From Dolomedes plantarius (taxonomy: Eukaryota; Arthropoda; Arachnida; Araneae; Dolomedidae): 64,000 bases of DNA. Below the pieces are notes generated by a model. That model was not told the DNA's origin. It made no database searches and worked only from the letters and a program-made list of their open reading frames with translations. A program made the position numbers and the translations under genes. The stretch is from positions 122,811,727 through 122,875,726 of the forward strand of contig OU015498.1 of the NCBI GenBank assembly GCA_907164885.2, read 5' to 3'. Numbering within the stretch: position 1 is the first letter of the stretch; the number at the start of each line of letters is the position of its first letter. Shown one piece after another: positions 1 through 10,720 of the stretch.

Positions 1-19
1 TATATATATATATATATAT
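1..19. repeat. (TA)n microsatellite at window edge
   Basis: Perfect alternating TA tract that probably continues outside the window. Confidence 0.9.
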
Positions 20-171
20 TACATTTATATAATACATATATTTTAGTTATATGAAGTTTAAAATAAGATGTACGTAAGAAAAATTTAGGTATAATTTATT
101 TTACGAATGAATTTTTTTCTAATGCAGATGGCTTTTGTTTGAGACATTCACCTTTTTTTATTCACAGCGAT

Positions 172-245
172 TTGATGGTTATTTTAATATGGTAGCACCA
201 TATAGGCGAACCAGCATTGCTGCCTATGAGGGAGACGACACGGAA
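172..245 (-). repeat. SINE 3' part, minus strand
   Basis: The reverse complement matches the post-tRNA body of the complete SINE at 47407-47632: the block around CCGTGTCGTC, then TCATAGG, GCAATGCTGG and a run up to AATAAAATA. Only the 3' part is present; no tRNA-like head is seen. Confidence 0.7.
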
Positions 246-390
246 ATGACCAAGTCTTACTGGGCACCTATTGACCAAGTCTAATGGGCAATTTTTTTCC
301 CATTTTATTTATATTATATTTATTTTTCTCATTGTGTAACTTTTGAATGTTACTCAAATATCAATTCTATTAAACTTCAATTAAAAAAAA

Positions 391-530
391 ACATAATATT
401 TTATATTTTAAGGATTTTATATTTTAAGTTAGTGAATGAGCTGAGGAGGGCCCTAACTGAATTTCCTTCGTGCCCCTCCCCCCCCCCCCCAAAAAAAAAA
501 GAGAAAAGTTGGAAGCACGCTACGCCTATG
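391..530. repeat. Terminal fragment of an unclassified DNA-type repeat (copy 1)
   Basis: This stretch is shared with 45746-45864. Both copies contain ATATT, GGGCCCTAACTGAATT, a C-rich run followed by an A-rich run, and end with GAAGCACGCTACGCC. Read on the other strand, the end (GGCGTAGCGTGCTTC) resembles hAT-like termini. No partner terminus or target duplication was found. Confidence 0.5.
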
Positions 531-637
531 GAGCCTACTGCGCAGTTCATAACTTTAGCCACTAAACCAAGTGGGCGGCAGGATTTGATGATAAATTGTT
601 GCATTATAAACAAATGAGAATGAGCCCCATTTTGACC

Positions 638-1068
638 ATGTTTTTATTAACTTGCTTTCCAGTTTGTTTGTGTTTGTGTGTGTTTGTCCAGTCCAAATCT
701 TGCAATCGATTTTTAAAACTTCCCGACTAGCTAGACATTTGAAACTTTTAGAATAGCTCAGAACACCATGACAATGCATTAGTTTAATACTTTTAGCCAT
801 CTTTAAGCAGAATTGAATTCAATTTCAGTTAATTTTGTTTTGTAGACTGGTGTAGCCATCTATCGGGCGGAACGGGAACGAAAAGTTAAACGCAAGTTAG
901 TTTCCAATTAACTTAATTTTCTTCAAGTTGATGGGATAATTCATAAAAAATTTTTTTTAAAGTATTTATTAATTCATATAATTGTCAAGTTTATATGATT
1001 CAACAAAAAATTTAAAACCATGGTATATAAAAAGTTTTTTTTATCTTGTAATTATATTTATTCTTTTA
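638..1068 (+). repeat. Helitron-like 5' region (copy 1)
   Basis: A GTTTGT-rich start, CTTGCAATCGATTTT, and an internal ATGGCTAAA block (on the minus strand) occur here and again in inverse orientation at 62168-62602. The GT-rich start followed by this block resembles 5' subterminal regions of arthropod Helitrons, but the TC start and CTAG end are not recognisable. Helitron assignment is inference; the repeat relationship is direct. Confidence 0.5.
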
Positions 1069-1468
1069 AAAAAACCCTTAATATTTTATTAATATAATGG
1101 CAATTTTACGCGACTTTTATTCACTAAAAATGTATGATGTTACGTAAACCGGTTTAAATAGTGGTCGAGGAAACAATCCCCAAATTAATTTTGAAACTTT
1201 TCACAAAATATCTCTTGTTTTCATTTTCGCTTTAGCTGTCAGTCCAAGTTTTTTTTAAAAACACGTGCTGCACGTGGAGTATTCATTTATTTATCTTTTT
1301 TTCTTACACGAGCATTTAAGGTAACTGCAAAAAAGTATCAGTTCGGTTTTGATACGGTTATCTAATAAAGTGGTTGTTGCAATTTGCGGAAGCCCTTACA
1401 GATGCAAAGGAAAATTGCACATTATGTCATATTGACAGAACAAAATATACTCTTTCTTTATGTATTGT
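1069..1468. other. Non-coding stretch
   Basis: AT-rich sequence with no coding frame or repeat structure that I recognise. Confidence 0.5.
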
Positions 1469-1926
1469 CAGGCCCTGATTTTCCAATCGGCCCAGTAGGC
1501 CCGGGCCTAGGGGCCTCCAAAAATTTTTATTTTAAAAGAAAAAAAAATCCCAATTCAAATTCTTTTTATTTTACCTTTTTTAATAGCAATTTTTTTATAT
1601 ATATCCTTTCAAATTTGATTGATTGGTTGGTTCATCATATGTATAGTTATATGTATAGTGTATATAAGGGATTAATAAGTTTTCTGGTTGCATTGTATTG
1701 GTGTTTTAATGATGCAGTTAATATGTTGTATTGCTTTTTGTTATTTGATAATATTCTAGGCATCTAAGGTTCAAATAGCCAATTCTTGCTAAAATGGTAC
1801 TTTCAGAATGATTCAAGATTATTTTTTTTTATGTGTCAATTTTGGAAATTTTACACCCGCATCAGTATTAGGGGGCCCCCATCCCGAGTTGTGCGTATAG
1901 TCAAGAATTTTCTAAATCAGGCCCTG
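1469..1926. mobile_element. hAT-type MITE with perfect 8-bp target duplication
   Basis: The ends are inverted repeats: CAGGCCCTGATTT at the left and AAATCAGGCCCTG at the right. They are flanked by a perfect 8-bp direct repeat TGTATTGT at 1461-1468 and 1927-1934, which is the hAT signature. The interior (458 bp in total) has no transposase, so this is a non-autonomous copy. The 127-codon open frame overlapping it starts outside and is not a gene. Confidence 0.88.
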
Positions 1927-2289
1927 TGTATTGTGTGTTAAAAAAATAACGAATAAAACTAGCAGTTTAATTTTTCGCACAAATAAACGTCATAACTATC
2001 TAATGGGATTTATAGAGGTAAATTTGACGGAATTTAAAACACGAAGACGTATAATTCAACTTTCATAATAATAAAAACATTGCTTTTATTTATTGAATCT
2101 GTAAAAAATCAAATTATCACCAGATCATCTTGAAAATTTAAGGATATTGTAGCGAATCCATCTAATTTACAGAACCATTAGGTAACTTTCTTGATACAAA
2201 TTTGAACTGATTTGTACTTGGCTCTCATTTACATTGGTCTTGAAAATCGATCTGATTACTAGATTATCTATTCCAATTATTACCTACCA

Positions 2290-2874
2290 CAGATATTCCT
2301 CGACTTACGACCGAGACATTGGTCATAAGTCGACTTTGAAACAATTTTTTTTGTATATGTACATACATGTTATTTTACTTTCATACATACATAATTTAAA
2401 ATACATTGTATTTAGAAGACAAATTATTCTTAGTCATCACTACTTATTATGTCAGTACAATTCATTGGTTCAGAATTTACGACAGAAGATACGTTGCAAG
2501 TTTTTTAAACAAAGTTATCTAAGGTAGTTTGTGCCTTCTTTTCCTTGCATATTGTCTGGTAGCATGCCAGATTTACCTGAATAAGACGATTTACATTTGT
2601 GAATCTTTCTTCAATTGAATTCATTGCTTCTAATTGTAGTCCTTTATTAATATAATGAAAAGCTGAAGCCATTTCTGAAGCCAAGGAAGGTTTGATTTAT
2701 CGTGTGGATATCGAAATTATTGCGTCATACATTTTGCAGCATATTTTTTTGTGATTATGTAATACATATAGGTATGTACTGTACATTCAAGAAACAGTAT
2801 TTGAGATTTTTTTTATTTTTAAATTTCAAAATTTCGGTCGTAAGTGCGATCGGTCGTAAGTCAAGGAATACCTG
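2290..2874 (+). mobile_element. TA-type TIR MITE (copy A)
   Basis: Termini read CAGATATTCCTCGACTTACG and, inverted, CAGGTATTCCTTGACTTACG. The motif CGACTTACGACCG recurs near both ends. TA follows on the right; the left base pair has decayed. A shorter copy in opposite orientation lies at 33095-33516. No protein is encoded. Consistent with the Tc1/mariner-pogo group, by TIR style and TA target. Confidence 0.75.
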
Positions 2875-2876
2875 TA

Positions 2877-3586
2877 TATCATGTATTGATGAGCAAACTA
2901 TAAAGAGTAAGTAATGAGTACCAGTCACAGAGCACGGGGCAAGTTTTCTGCAAGCATTAATGATTTCTTTTGCTCAGACGGGGACAAATTGTTTCTACTC
3001 CACATTATCAATCTTGATTTTTCAGTTAAATATATCAGTAGTATTACATTTAAAAAGGTACAGTTTATCCACTGCCATTATAACTCAAGGTCCTTACTTC
3101 TCTCTGAAGGATAAGGACTAATGGAAAGTATAAATGGAAGGATACTAATGGAAATTGTTTCAACTGTTTGCGGATCGCAGGGTAACTCAGATATTAGCTA
3201 TTTAGTTCTTCCAAATGAGACGGTAGAGAGAATTAACTGGATGTACAGAAATTGTTGAATAGGAGTTATTCTATTGTTACCTCAATGCACTTACGTTTTC
3301 ATCGCAAAAGGGTGCTTTTCAGAGTTTACAGAGTATTTCAGATGTTAAGTGACAACAAATAGTTTTTTGGGGAAAAACAGAACTTAAGAGCCAGAGTTAA
3401 TCATATTTAATTTTGTAACTTTTCCTTTTCGAATACTTATGAACATTGACTAACTAGTTATTCAAAATAAATTAAAATGATTATTCTGACTTTTAAAGTC
3501 ACTCTACAATTTTCATTGCGTTCTTTAAATAAACACAGATCATTATGCATATCAAGTAAAAAATTTAAATGTCTGAATCCCGTCTG
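2877..3586. other. Non-coding stretch
   Basis: No supported gene. Short open frames at 2702-3114 overlap the MITE end or lack any recognisable composition. Confidence 0.5.
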
Positions 3587-3760
3587 GTTGAGAACGCTAC
3601 GGTCATTTTTTACTACACGAGGGCTACTTATACCGGGACCTACAGCTTAAAGCTGATTCTGAACGGCTACAAACACCATGCTAATAGTGGGACTCTAACC
3701 CATAGACTCTGGTACCGGAAGCCAGCCCCCTAGTCATTCAGCCATCGTCAGACTCTGAAT
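3587..3760 (-). repeat. tRNA-derived SINE (family 2), minus strand
   Basis: Matches 49795-49965: AACGCTACGGTCATTTTT, CACGAGGGCTA, GCTTAAAGC, CGGCTACAAACA, then GTGGGACTCTAACCC. The last block is a decayed B box (GGTTCGAGTCC-like) on the minus strand, with an A-box-like segment beyond it. Confidence 0.65.
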
Positions 3761-4123
3761 TCGTCTGGAAACTAGTGAAAGAAGCGTCATTCTAAACATT
3801 TAATTTTTCGCACGCACACAGAGGATTTTTGCCTTAGTTGTTTAAGTGGGAAGTTCTCTACCAGTGTTGGGTGTAAAAGGACATGTTATGGGTTGAAATA
3901 ACAATGCTAATACACATACAGCTTTCAACGGAATTATAAATTTTTTTCTTTCATATCCTTTCACATAAATGTGACTAAGTGTGTCTAGCAATGCTTCAAA
4001 GGTATAAAAGGAATGTTGTGGAAAATAAAATCTTTATGTTCTGTGAAAGGTTATAGCCATCAATGTGTGTGTGTGGTTGAGAAAATCAAAAACCCCTGCC
4101 TAAAACAATGTCGTTTTAGGGTA

Positions 4124-4465
4124 CACTGAACTTTCGATTAACCGGGCTAATTTATGCAACGAAGCCTACCGAAAATGAAAGAAAAAAACTACGGATAATC
4201 AAAAAAAAAAGTATATAAAAAGGAACTTCCTTCGTATTATACAAAGGAAAATATTAAAAATAATGTGGTTTTAAACGAACTACATATTCAGAATAAAATT
4301 TGATTTAGTCGAAATAAGAAAAAATTGTTTTTCCTTCTAAGAGTAGAATTTTTATGTTACATAACTTTATTATTACATGCCTAGCTGACATCTTTTCAGA
4401 TACTCTGTATTTTACATCTAACCACTTCTCGGTTAATCCGCGCTCGGATAATCTGCAGTTCAGTG
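4124..4465. mobile_element. Tigger/pogo-like MITE with TA target
   Basis: Inverted termini CACTGAACTTTCGATTAACC (left) and CACTGAACTGCAGATTATCC (right, inverted) are each flanked by TA (4122-4123, 4466-4467). CGGTTAATC is repeated inside the right end. 342 bp, no coding capacity. Confidence 0.82.
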
Positions 4466-4496
4466 TAATATGTTAATTGATTAATTTGGATCTTTA

Positions 4497-4605
4497 GGAA
4501 CTACAAAGGTTAACTGACCGGGGCCTAGAGCTTAAAGCCGTCTACGAGCGGCTACACACATTGCTGTCTGTCGCAAGATTTTAACTCTGGTTACGAGAAC
4601 TACAT
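4497..4605 (-). repeat. Diverged SINE family 2 fragment
   Basis: Shares AACTGACCGGGGCCTA, GCTTAAAGCCG and GCGGCTACA with the copies at 3587 and 49795, but the tRNA-like head is badly decayed. Confidence 0.45.
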
Positions 4606-5706
4606 ACATTAAGACAAAAGGTAAGACGAATCCTATGTAAAGAAGAAAGGTTTGACTTCTGACAGAAGAAATGGAAAGGATAGTTATGTCCCTCGGTCTG
4701 GAGCAAGTAATTAACTTCAGAGCATTGCAATAGGTGTTTGATTACATATACTTTCACTTTCTATGTTTTCGGCTGTTAAATATTTTTCATCGTAGCTAAA
4801 AACTTGAAATGAAATGATAGAAGAATTTACCCCTTTCATATGAACTTAATGTTCATGATAATTACTAATTTAAGAGTAATGACAGAATTAGTACACGAAA
4901 TAAAAAAAAATATATTGCTGTAAATACATCCGTCGAAATGACAGAAATTTGTTAGAACGTATACAAGCTTTGAATTACGGGGCACAGAAGACAATCTATA
5001 AACTTAATTAAAATCTGTTTACATTAAAAACTAAATGATCCGCATTACTAAGTATTATATTGATAAATTTGAGTACAGTAAAAGGAAAAAAGAAAATCTA
5101 AAGTAGGAACATCGACGATAGTAAATCAAACGTCAGCTCAAACTTGCCCACGTTTTTATCCCTCTAACATCAAGAGTAGAACTAGCAAGCAAGTAAAAAT
5201 AATTGGTTATAACATTGGTAAAAATATGTACTTGTTAATTGTTGGTAGTTCCAGAGATAAAGCTGCGATTTTTTTTCATCGATTGTGTGCGTCAGTTGCC
5301 TACTAAGCGTTCGAAATTATCTACTTTAACGATTTTAAAACTACCTTTCTCCAAAGAAACTGAAATACATGTTACCGCACCTCCAAAGTAAGAATTCTTT
5401 ACACTTTCCGAATGAATTTTGAAAATTCTACAAAATTTCATGCATCTAAAGAAGTTTTCATCGGTTCATTTGAAATCTGCTCTAAAATAGTTTGAAATCT
5501 TGCTAGGAAAAATTAGAAGTGCTTTCTTTAAGCTATGAATATTACAACATAAAATGCTCGTAAATTGATGACCATTAATAAAGTCTTACGCGTTTTTCCT
5601 TTCTTCTTCAAAATCAGCTTTGAAAGATTAAATTAGTAATAAATGCATTTCTTGCAAAAGCTCGAACTAGTAGCTGCAAACTATAAATTTCTGCAAAATT
5701 ACTGAC
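4606..5706. other. Non-coding stretch
   Basis: AT-rich sequence without a supported frame, RNA gene or recognisable repeat. Confidence 0.5.
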
Positions 5707-5710
5707 TTAA

Positions 5711-6146
5711 GGTTGCTGTGTACTAACTCTACTAGATTCGCTCACCTCAATGTTAACCTATGGAGAGTTGTTAACCTATTGTCCAATGTTAACCTATTGT
5801 CCAAGGATTGCCGACTTGGATTTAAAGATATTTTTAAATTGTACTCCGTAATAGAGAAAGAAATTTTACATCTTGGGGCATTTTTCATTAAAAAATGCAA
5901 ATATTATTTTAAAGTTTAATTCGGAGAAAAATACTGGTATAGCGTGTTTTAAACGCTCATAAATTCCTTTGGTGGACGAAATTCATAAAATTAAATCCTG
6001 TTGCAAGGTGCAGAAAAGTTCAGGCTATCTGAAAATACTATTTTCATTTGATTATCACTATTTATGTAGCTGTAAACAGTAGACATGTTTTCTCCATAGG
6101 TTAAAACTGAGGTGATCGAATCCAATAGGGTTAGTACACAGCAGCC
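5711..6146. mobile_element. TTAA-target TIR MITE, complete (copy 1)
   Basis: TTAA at 5707-5710 and 6147-6150 flanks inverted termini of about 58 bp: GGTTGCTGTGTACTAACTC at the left, GGCTGCTGTGTACTAACCC inverted at the right, both continuing to CTCACCTCA and AACCTATGGAGA. TTAA duplication fits Kolobok or piggyBac; the GG start favours Kolobok. Two related copies lie at 46655-46972 and 50241-50794. Confidence 0.82.
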
Positions 6147-6150
6147 TTAA

Positions 6151-6369
6151 CAATATAATTTTGAAACTACAAATGAATATTAATCACTTGCGCGTATTTC
6201 TAGATATGGCTAGCTATTTTCAAATCACTTTTCTTAATATCCAAATGCGATAAAATAAAAATCCGTTTTTTTATAAAGTTAAAAGCAGATTACGTGCAAT
6301 TAGGTTCATCCAGGAAAGGTGCTCAAAATGCATCTAAACTACTCTTGGTGAAACTTAAATTCAAAAGAA
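6151..6369. other. Non-coding stretch
   Basis: Nothing recognisable. Confidence 0.4.
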
Positions 6370-6411
6370 CTTCGTAGGTAAACAGTGTTAATCTGTTGTT
6401 TACCTACGAAG
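6370..6411. repeat. Perfect 15-bp hairpin
   Basis: CTTCGTAGGTAAACA (6370-6384) and its exact reverse complement (6397-6411) enclose a 12-nt loop. No flanking structure explains it. Confidence 0.8.
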
Positions 6412-6953
6412 ATAAACCTATCTAACAAAGTTGCACTTTGTTGGATTTGAAGAATCCAGAGCAGCTGTTGCAATATTTTCAGAACCCTTGAGTCAGTTTT
6501 GTTATTGTGAATATGCGATTAAACACGTACTTAGTCCCACCGAAATGAGTTCTCTTACCACACTCAATTTTGACGAGACTGGACCATCACAGTAGATAAA
6601 GTGCTCTTTTTATCGTAGGTGGGAACAGTTTATTTGTCGAAACAAGGTTTCTTTTCCTATATGAAGCTCAAACGAGCTATTTTAACAGGAATTTCGGGCT
6701 TTTAAGTCTTTCTTACTGAACTTAAAAATAAACTAAATATCCAGAACTCCGAGTACACATGAGAGATCACCGAGCCTGGTCTGACCCGATGCACCTACAA
6801 CAACGTATAGTCAGCAAATTCATAAAATATCAAAAAGGTTAATTTTTTTTTCTGTGACTATTACGCACAGAGTTACGGTAGAATAGTCAGAACAGACGCG
6901 TTGACTGTAAAACAAGTCGTAAAACGAGAGGAGTAAACACTATTGGCAAATTA
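6412..6953. other. Non-coding stretch
   Basis: Nothing recognisable on either strand. Confidence 0.4.
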
Positions 6954-7020
6954 TGAGCTTTCTGTACTGAGGTACTGTACTGAGCTTTCTGTACTGAGGT
7001 ACTGTACTGAGCTTACTGTA
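6954..7020. repeat. 27-bp tandem repeat, about 2.5 copies
   Basis: The unit TGAGCTTTCTGTACTGAGG plus TACTGTAC is repeated exactly twice, followed by a partial third copy. Confidence 0.85.
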
Positions 7021-7707
7021 ATGGCATAGGACTAAAAGGATTCCTGGTAAAGGATAGAAACCCATGTGTCACTTACTTGTATGTCCTCGTTTACACAATT
7101 AACAAAACAATCCAGGTAGAGCATCTTTGACACCAGGACTACCAAGCCAGTCAAAATGTCTGGTTTAACATTGGTAGGAATATCTCAAACTCCTGATGCT
7201 CTAAAATAAACTGATACAGAAAAGTACTTCCCGGATTTTAACAATCGATATAAAAATAAGGATCACCCAGCGTAAACACGTTGTTACAATGATTGTAAAA
7301 AAATGGGAAGTGCTGTTGGAGGCAAACATTACCCACCATGCATAAACTTTAAATTCCTAACTTTAAATAGAAAAAGGAATTTTAGAACACATTACGAGTA
7401 TAAAAATCGGTACAAGACAATCTTGAAAGATGACTTTGAAAAAAAATGACACATAACAGTTAATGTAAACGTCCAGAGAAATAAGTAAACTTTCATCAGT
7501 AGTTTTGATTTTATGAAGCAAAATATTACATGAAATGACAATTATGATCCGAACTATGTTCTATAGCATTTTAAAATATCTAAAAATAGGAAATTTTAAA
7601 AGATAAATATGGCTTAAAATTTCTTGTGACCGATAAGAAAGATTGCTTAAAATCAGGACCTTGTCAATTTACAGTAGTTTGTATTAAAATATACAGACAT
7701 TTCAGAG
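7021..7707. other. Region downstream of the 737-aa frame
   Basis: No repeat or frame is recognised. On the minus strand I see no clean AATAAA directly after the stop codon, so the transcript end of the gene at 7708-9921 cannot be placed. Confidence 0.4.
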
Positions 7708-9921
7708 TCAAATCGTAACCAGTTCTCCAGGATTCAATACGGAAGGAGAATCAGATAAGTCAATTACTGTAGGGTTTTCAATTGATAAGTTTAAATCCTC
7801 TTGCAAACCCCAATAAACCATTCGATTTAAATGAAATTCAAAAAATTGCAGGTCAAATTTTGCGTCTTCTTTTGGCCATCGATTGAAAATTTCCAGAACA
7901 GGAAAATATGAACGAAATATTTTTGGCGTTTCTTGTAAATCTTCGTGGTTGAACTCTAATGAATTAGATCTTCCATTACCCGAGTAAAATATAACCCAAA
8001 TATCTTCTTTTGTGGTTGTGCATTTAGGACCTACGCCATAAATGCCGTTCGAAGTATGAAAATAGTTATGCCTTCTAATTTGTGAATCTAGTGCCTTCTG
8101 TACGGTTAAAGGCAAAATCTCCAGCCTAAACGTCTTTGCAAACAACTTTAAACCCAGAACACGCTTCATTTCGTCTGGATCATCAAGAAGGACTTTTCTT
8201 TTTGCCATGATACTTGCAGTAACCGCAAAAACATGTCCAAAATAGTCCTTACTATTTGCAGAAGACTTACTAGATTGAACTTGAGTTAATTGGGGGGAAA
8301 ATTCTCTCTTGAAATACACATCTAAAAATGAAGTAAAGTATTTTTTGTACAGTCTAATTAAGTTTTCAGTAGGAAGTGTTTCATTACGAGTAGACCCACC
8401 TGGTTTGCGCTGGACTCTTTGATAGAACTTTAAAGGGGTTTCATTGTCAGATTCCGTTGTTATAGTTTCAGACTCATCTGAGTCGTCACAGGAGCTTGCT
8501 TTTTCTAGCAACTTAGGTTGTCTTGGTCGCAATGAGTAACCGCTCTCGCTGCCTTGCGAATCTATCTCCATTTTTTTGAAGAGGCATGTCAATATGTCGA
8601 TATCTTCTTCTGCTTCATCATCTGTACTGCTCTCGGCAAGTATGATCAAGGTATCTTCACTCTGAAGAGGAACACGGGGACAAACGATTATGTCCCCGCT
8701 GGGCATTATATTATAATTATGGTTATCAATGTTTTCATTTAGTAATTTCCTCATAGGTTCATCGAGCGTTTTTCTCGTAGATGGAGGACACAATTTCATA
8801 CTGTATAGATGCATGCATTTAGTAGAACTATCAGAGTTCCTGAAGCTCAAGTATTTTTGGGGAACAATAAAGGCTGGAACTTTTATATCGGTAATTTCTT
8901 TCCTTTTATATAAACGATAGGGTATCCTGCATTTAATTGAAGCCAGTTGATAGGAGGTTTTGAACTGTTTAATGTAAACCACTTTTTTATCGGAGAAATC
9001 CAATGCTATATCAGAAGCTGCACGTCGCAGGTCACTAGATTCACCGAGAACAGAAAAATCTTCGTAGTCTTTAACTGGACCTAAGTTTGAAAGGTTTGGC
9101 ATGTTCTCTTCTAAATTCTTAATTGAGTATCCTAGTGCTTTTGAAGAAACTAAATCAAAAAAACATTTTTTAAAGTACTCTGTTATCAAGTCTCGATCTG
9201 ATACTTCAGCACCTGCGGCAGCTTTGAGGGATTTGTTCGGATTCTTGGTAAATTTAGTTCCTCTCTTGGGCTTGAATTTACAGGCTTTTCGGGTTTGAGC
9301 TTTGAACATTTTATTTAGCTGCGATAAGAAATACATCTCTGCACCATCTAGCATATTCAAATTACCTGTAAGAATGAAGTGTTTATCTAGAGCATTAAAA
9401 ACCTCATCAAATGTTAATTTTTTTTCATCTTGATCACTGCACATTTGAGTCAGTGTTAAAGGCTGTCCAAGACTTGAGATAAATAGCGCGGTGTGTCCAA
9501 GTCTTCCCCAGCCTCCTGAAGATTCGAAAAACTGTAAATCTGCGTATTCCGCTATGCACTGCCGCCCTGTTTTAAAATAGTCGTATCCTTCATCGTAACA
9601 ATACATACTTAACTCAAAAATTACTGATATACGCATTAATATGTAATAAAAATAACGTTCATCTTTTTTAACGGGAACAATCTTGCAATAATTCTCAAAC
9701 ATTTTGACGTGCTTTAGATTTTCGCGTAACCGACTAAAGATTTTCCAGTAGTCTTTCCGGAAAATGTAAGAAATGGTTATGACAGCATCTCCGATGTAAG
9801 GTCGGAAAAATTCATACCCTTTCAAGCATTTGCTTTCAATTTTAAAATTATCTAGCAGAAAAGCAAATGTTTCCTCAGCAAATACTAGATGCTGTCGCTG
9901 AAGCTCTAGCAGATCTGCCAT
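7708..9921 (-). CDS. Intact intronless 737-aa protein of unknown family
   Basis: I do not recognise this protein. It is one uninterrupted frame. The chosen ATG has a good initiation context (AGAATGG). Residues 1-205 are rich in aromatic and hydrophobic residues and look helical, without a signal peptide or clear membrane span. Residues 211-236 are strongly basic (RKACKFKPKRGTKFTK), a possible nuclear localisation or nucleic-acid-binding patch. L425-I-I-L428 is followed by AESSTDDEAEED, and V719-I-D-L722 by SDSP. Both fit SUMO-interaction motifs: a hydrophobic core next to serine/acidic residues. Y462-SLRPRQP is a second short basic motif. Residues about 500-737 form another globular-looking block. 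A frame this long in AT-rich, repeat-riddled DNA implies selection or recent arrival. An intronless retrocopy, a domesticated transposon or virus gene, or a lineage-specific host gene are all possible. A nuclear, SUMO-linked role is inference only. Confidence 0.72.
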   Translation of the reverse strand: MADLLELQRQHLVFAEETFAFLLDNFKIESKCLKGYEFFRPYIGDAVITISYIFRKDYWKIFSRLRENLKHVKMFENYCKIVPVKKDERYFYYILMRISVIFELSMYCYDEGYDYFKTGRQCIAEYADLQFFESSGGWGRLGHTALFISSLGQPLTLTQMCSDQDEKKLTFDEVFNALDKHFILTGNLNMLDGAEMYFLSQLNKMFKAQTRKACKFKPKRGTKFTKNPNKSLKAAAGAEVSDRDLITEYFKKCFFDLVSSKALGYSIKNLEENMPNLSNLGPVKDYEDFSVLGESSDLRRAASDIALDFSDKKVVYIKQFKTSYQLASIKCRIPYRLYKRKEITDIKVPAFIVPQKYLSFRNSDSSTKCMHLYSMKLCPPSTRKTLDEPMRKLLNENIDNHNYNIMPSGDIIVCPRVPLQSEDTLIILAESSTDDEAEEDIDILTCLFKKMEIDSQGSESGYSLRPRQPKLLEKASSCDDSDESETITTESDNETPLKFYQRVQRKPGGSTRNETLPTENLIRLYKKYFTSFLDVYFKREFSPQLTQVQSSKSSANSKDYFGHVFAVTASIMAKRKVLLDDPDEMKRVLGLKLFAKTFRLEILPLTVQKALDSQIRRHNYFHTSNGIYGVGPKCTTTKEDIWVIFYSGNGRSNSLEFNHEDLQETPKIFRSYFPVLEIFNRWPKEDAKFDLQFFEFHLNRMVYWGLQEDLNLSIENPTVIDLSDSPSVLNPGELVTI

Positions 9922-10691
9922 TCTGGCACCTCAGTTATACCCCAGGCGTATTCTAATACTCGAGTTATGGACTTCTTGCCTTCTTTGAAAGAGCCTGAGC
10001 TTCCCTAGTTTAAATTGTGAAATTCAAAATTATATCTAATTGGCCAGGTTACTCATGCACATTTTAGGAGAGATAATAGCAGTCTCAAGTCTTTTTCAAG
10101 TGCTCTCTAAAGATGAAAGTGATGTCGCAGGCAATTATATCTAAATGAATCCAACACAGTACCAGAACTACGATAAAAAAGTAAATGTAGGGCCCTCGAA
10201 CCAGAATGTCAAACGATTTGCGCTTTGTAGATCCACTGCCTACACGAGAACATAACAGAAAGCGCAGGCGAACACCTAAGGTTAATCTTCTTTATCAATA
10301 AATAGCTAATCATTCTGAGTACAGATTGGTGCCACACCAGACATGATCTAAAAACTCGTGATAACTCAAAATAAATATTTATAATGACAATTTGAAGCTG
10401 TTGAGTTTAACTCTGCGAAAAATAAACAGAAGTAAACAATCAATGCTGAATTATCAAGTAACAATATAAAAATTAAACTAATATGGTAAAAATCTCATAA
10501 ATGACAAATATCAAGCCGAAATTATGCAGTTTGACGTAATAATTAAAAACCAATTCAGTTCGTTTAGGACAATAATCTTATGAAATACGCTTTAATAAAA
10601 TAACTGATCTGATCTGGTCGGAAGATTTTTAAAAAAATTCTGTCATACTCTTTACAATTACAGGACAAAGCAATAACTCAAGCTACTATCA
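9922..10691. other. Region upstream of the 737-aa frame
   Basis: AT-rich and non-coding as far as I can see. It should hold the promoter or 5' UTR of the minus-strand gene, but no convincing TATA box or splice acceptor was identified. Confidence 0.4.
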
Positions 10692-10720
10692 GTTACAAAC
10701 CCGTCGGACGGGTTTGTAAC
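10692..10720. repeat. Near-perfect 29-bp palindrome
   Basis: GTTACAAACCCGTC, one spacer base, then its exact reverse complement. The following 200 bp (GTTGCGCCGTGTG and later GTTGCTCCGTGTG) hint at a decayed TIR element, but I cannot delimit it. Confidence 0.75.

Noticed and set aside
555..800. 81-codon minus-strand frame starting MAKSIKLMHCHG
   Set aside because: The same sequence at 62440-62600 has stops; the conservation is at DNA level, as in a Helitron-like repeat.
1384..1767. 127-codon open frame
   Set aside because: It crosses the left boundary of the hAT MITE, so it cannot be an old gene.
9440..9520. GGWGRLG around W138 of the 737-aa protein recalls the BH1 motif (NWGR) of Bcl-2 proteins
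   Set aside because: No BH2, BH3 or C-terminal membrane anchor is visible and the protein is far too long; a six-residue resemblance is not enough.
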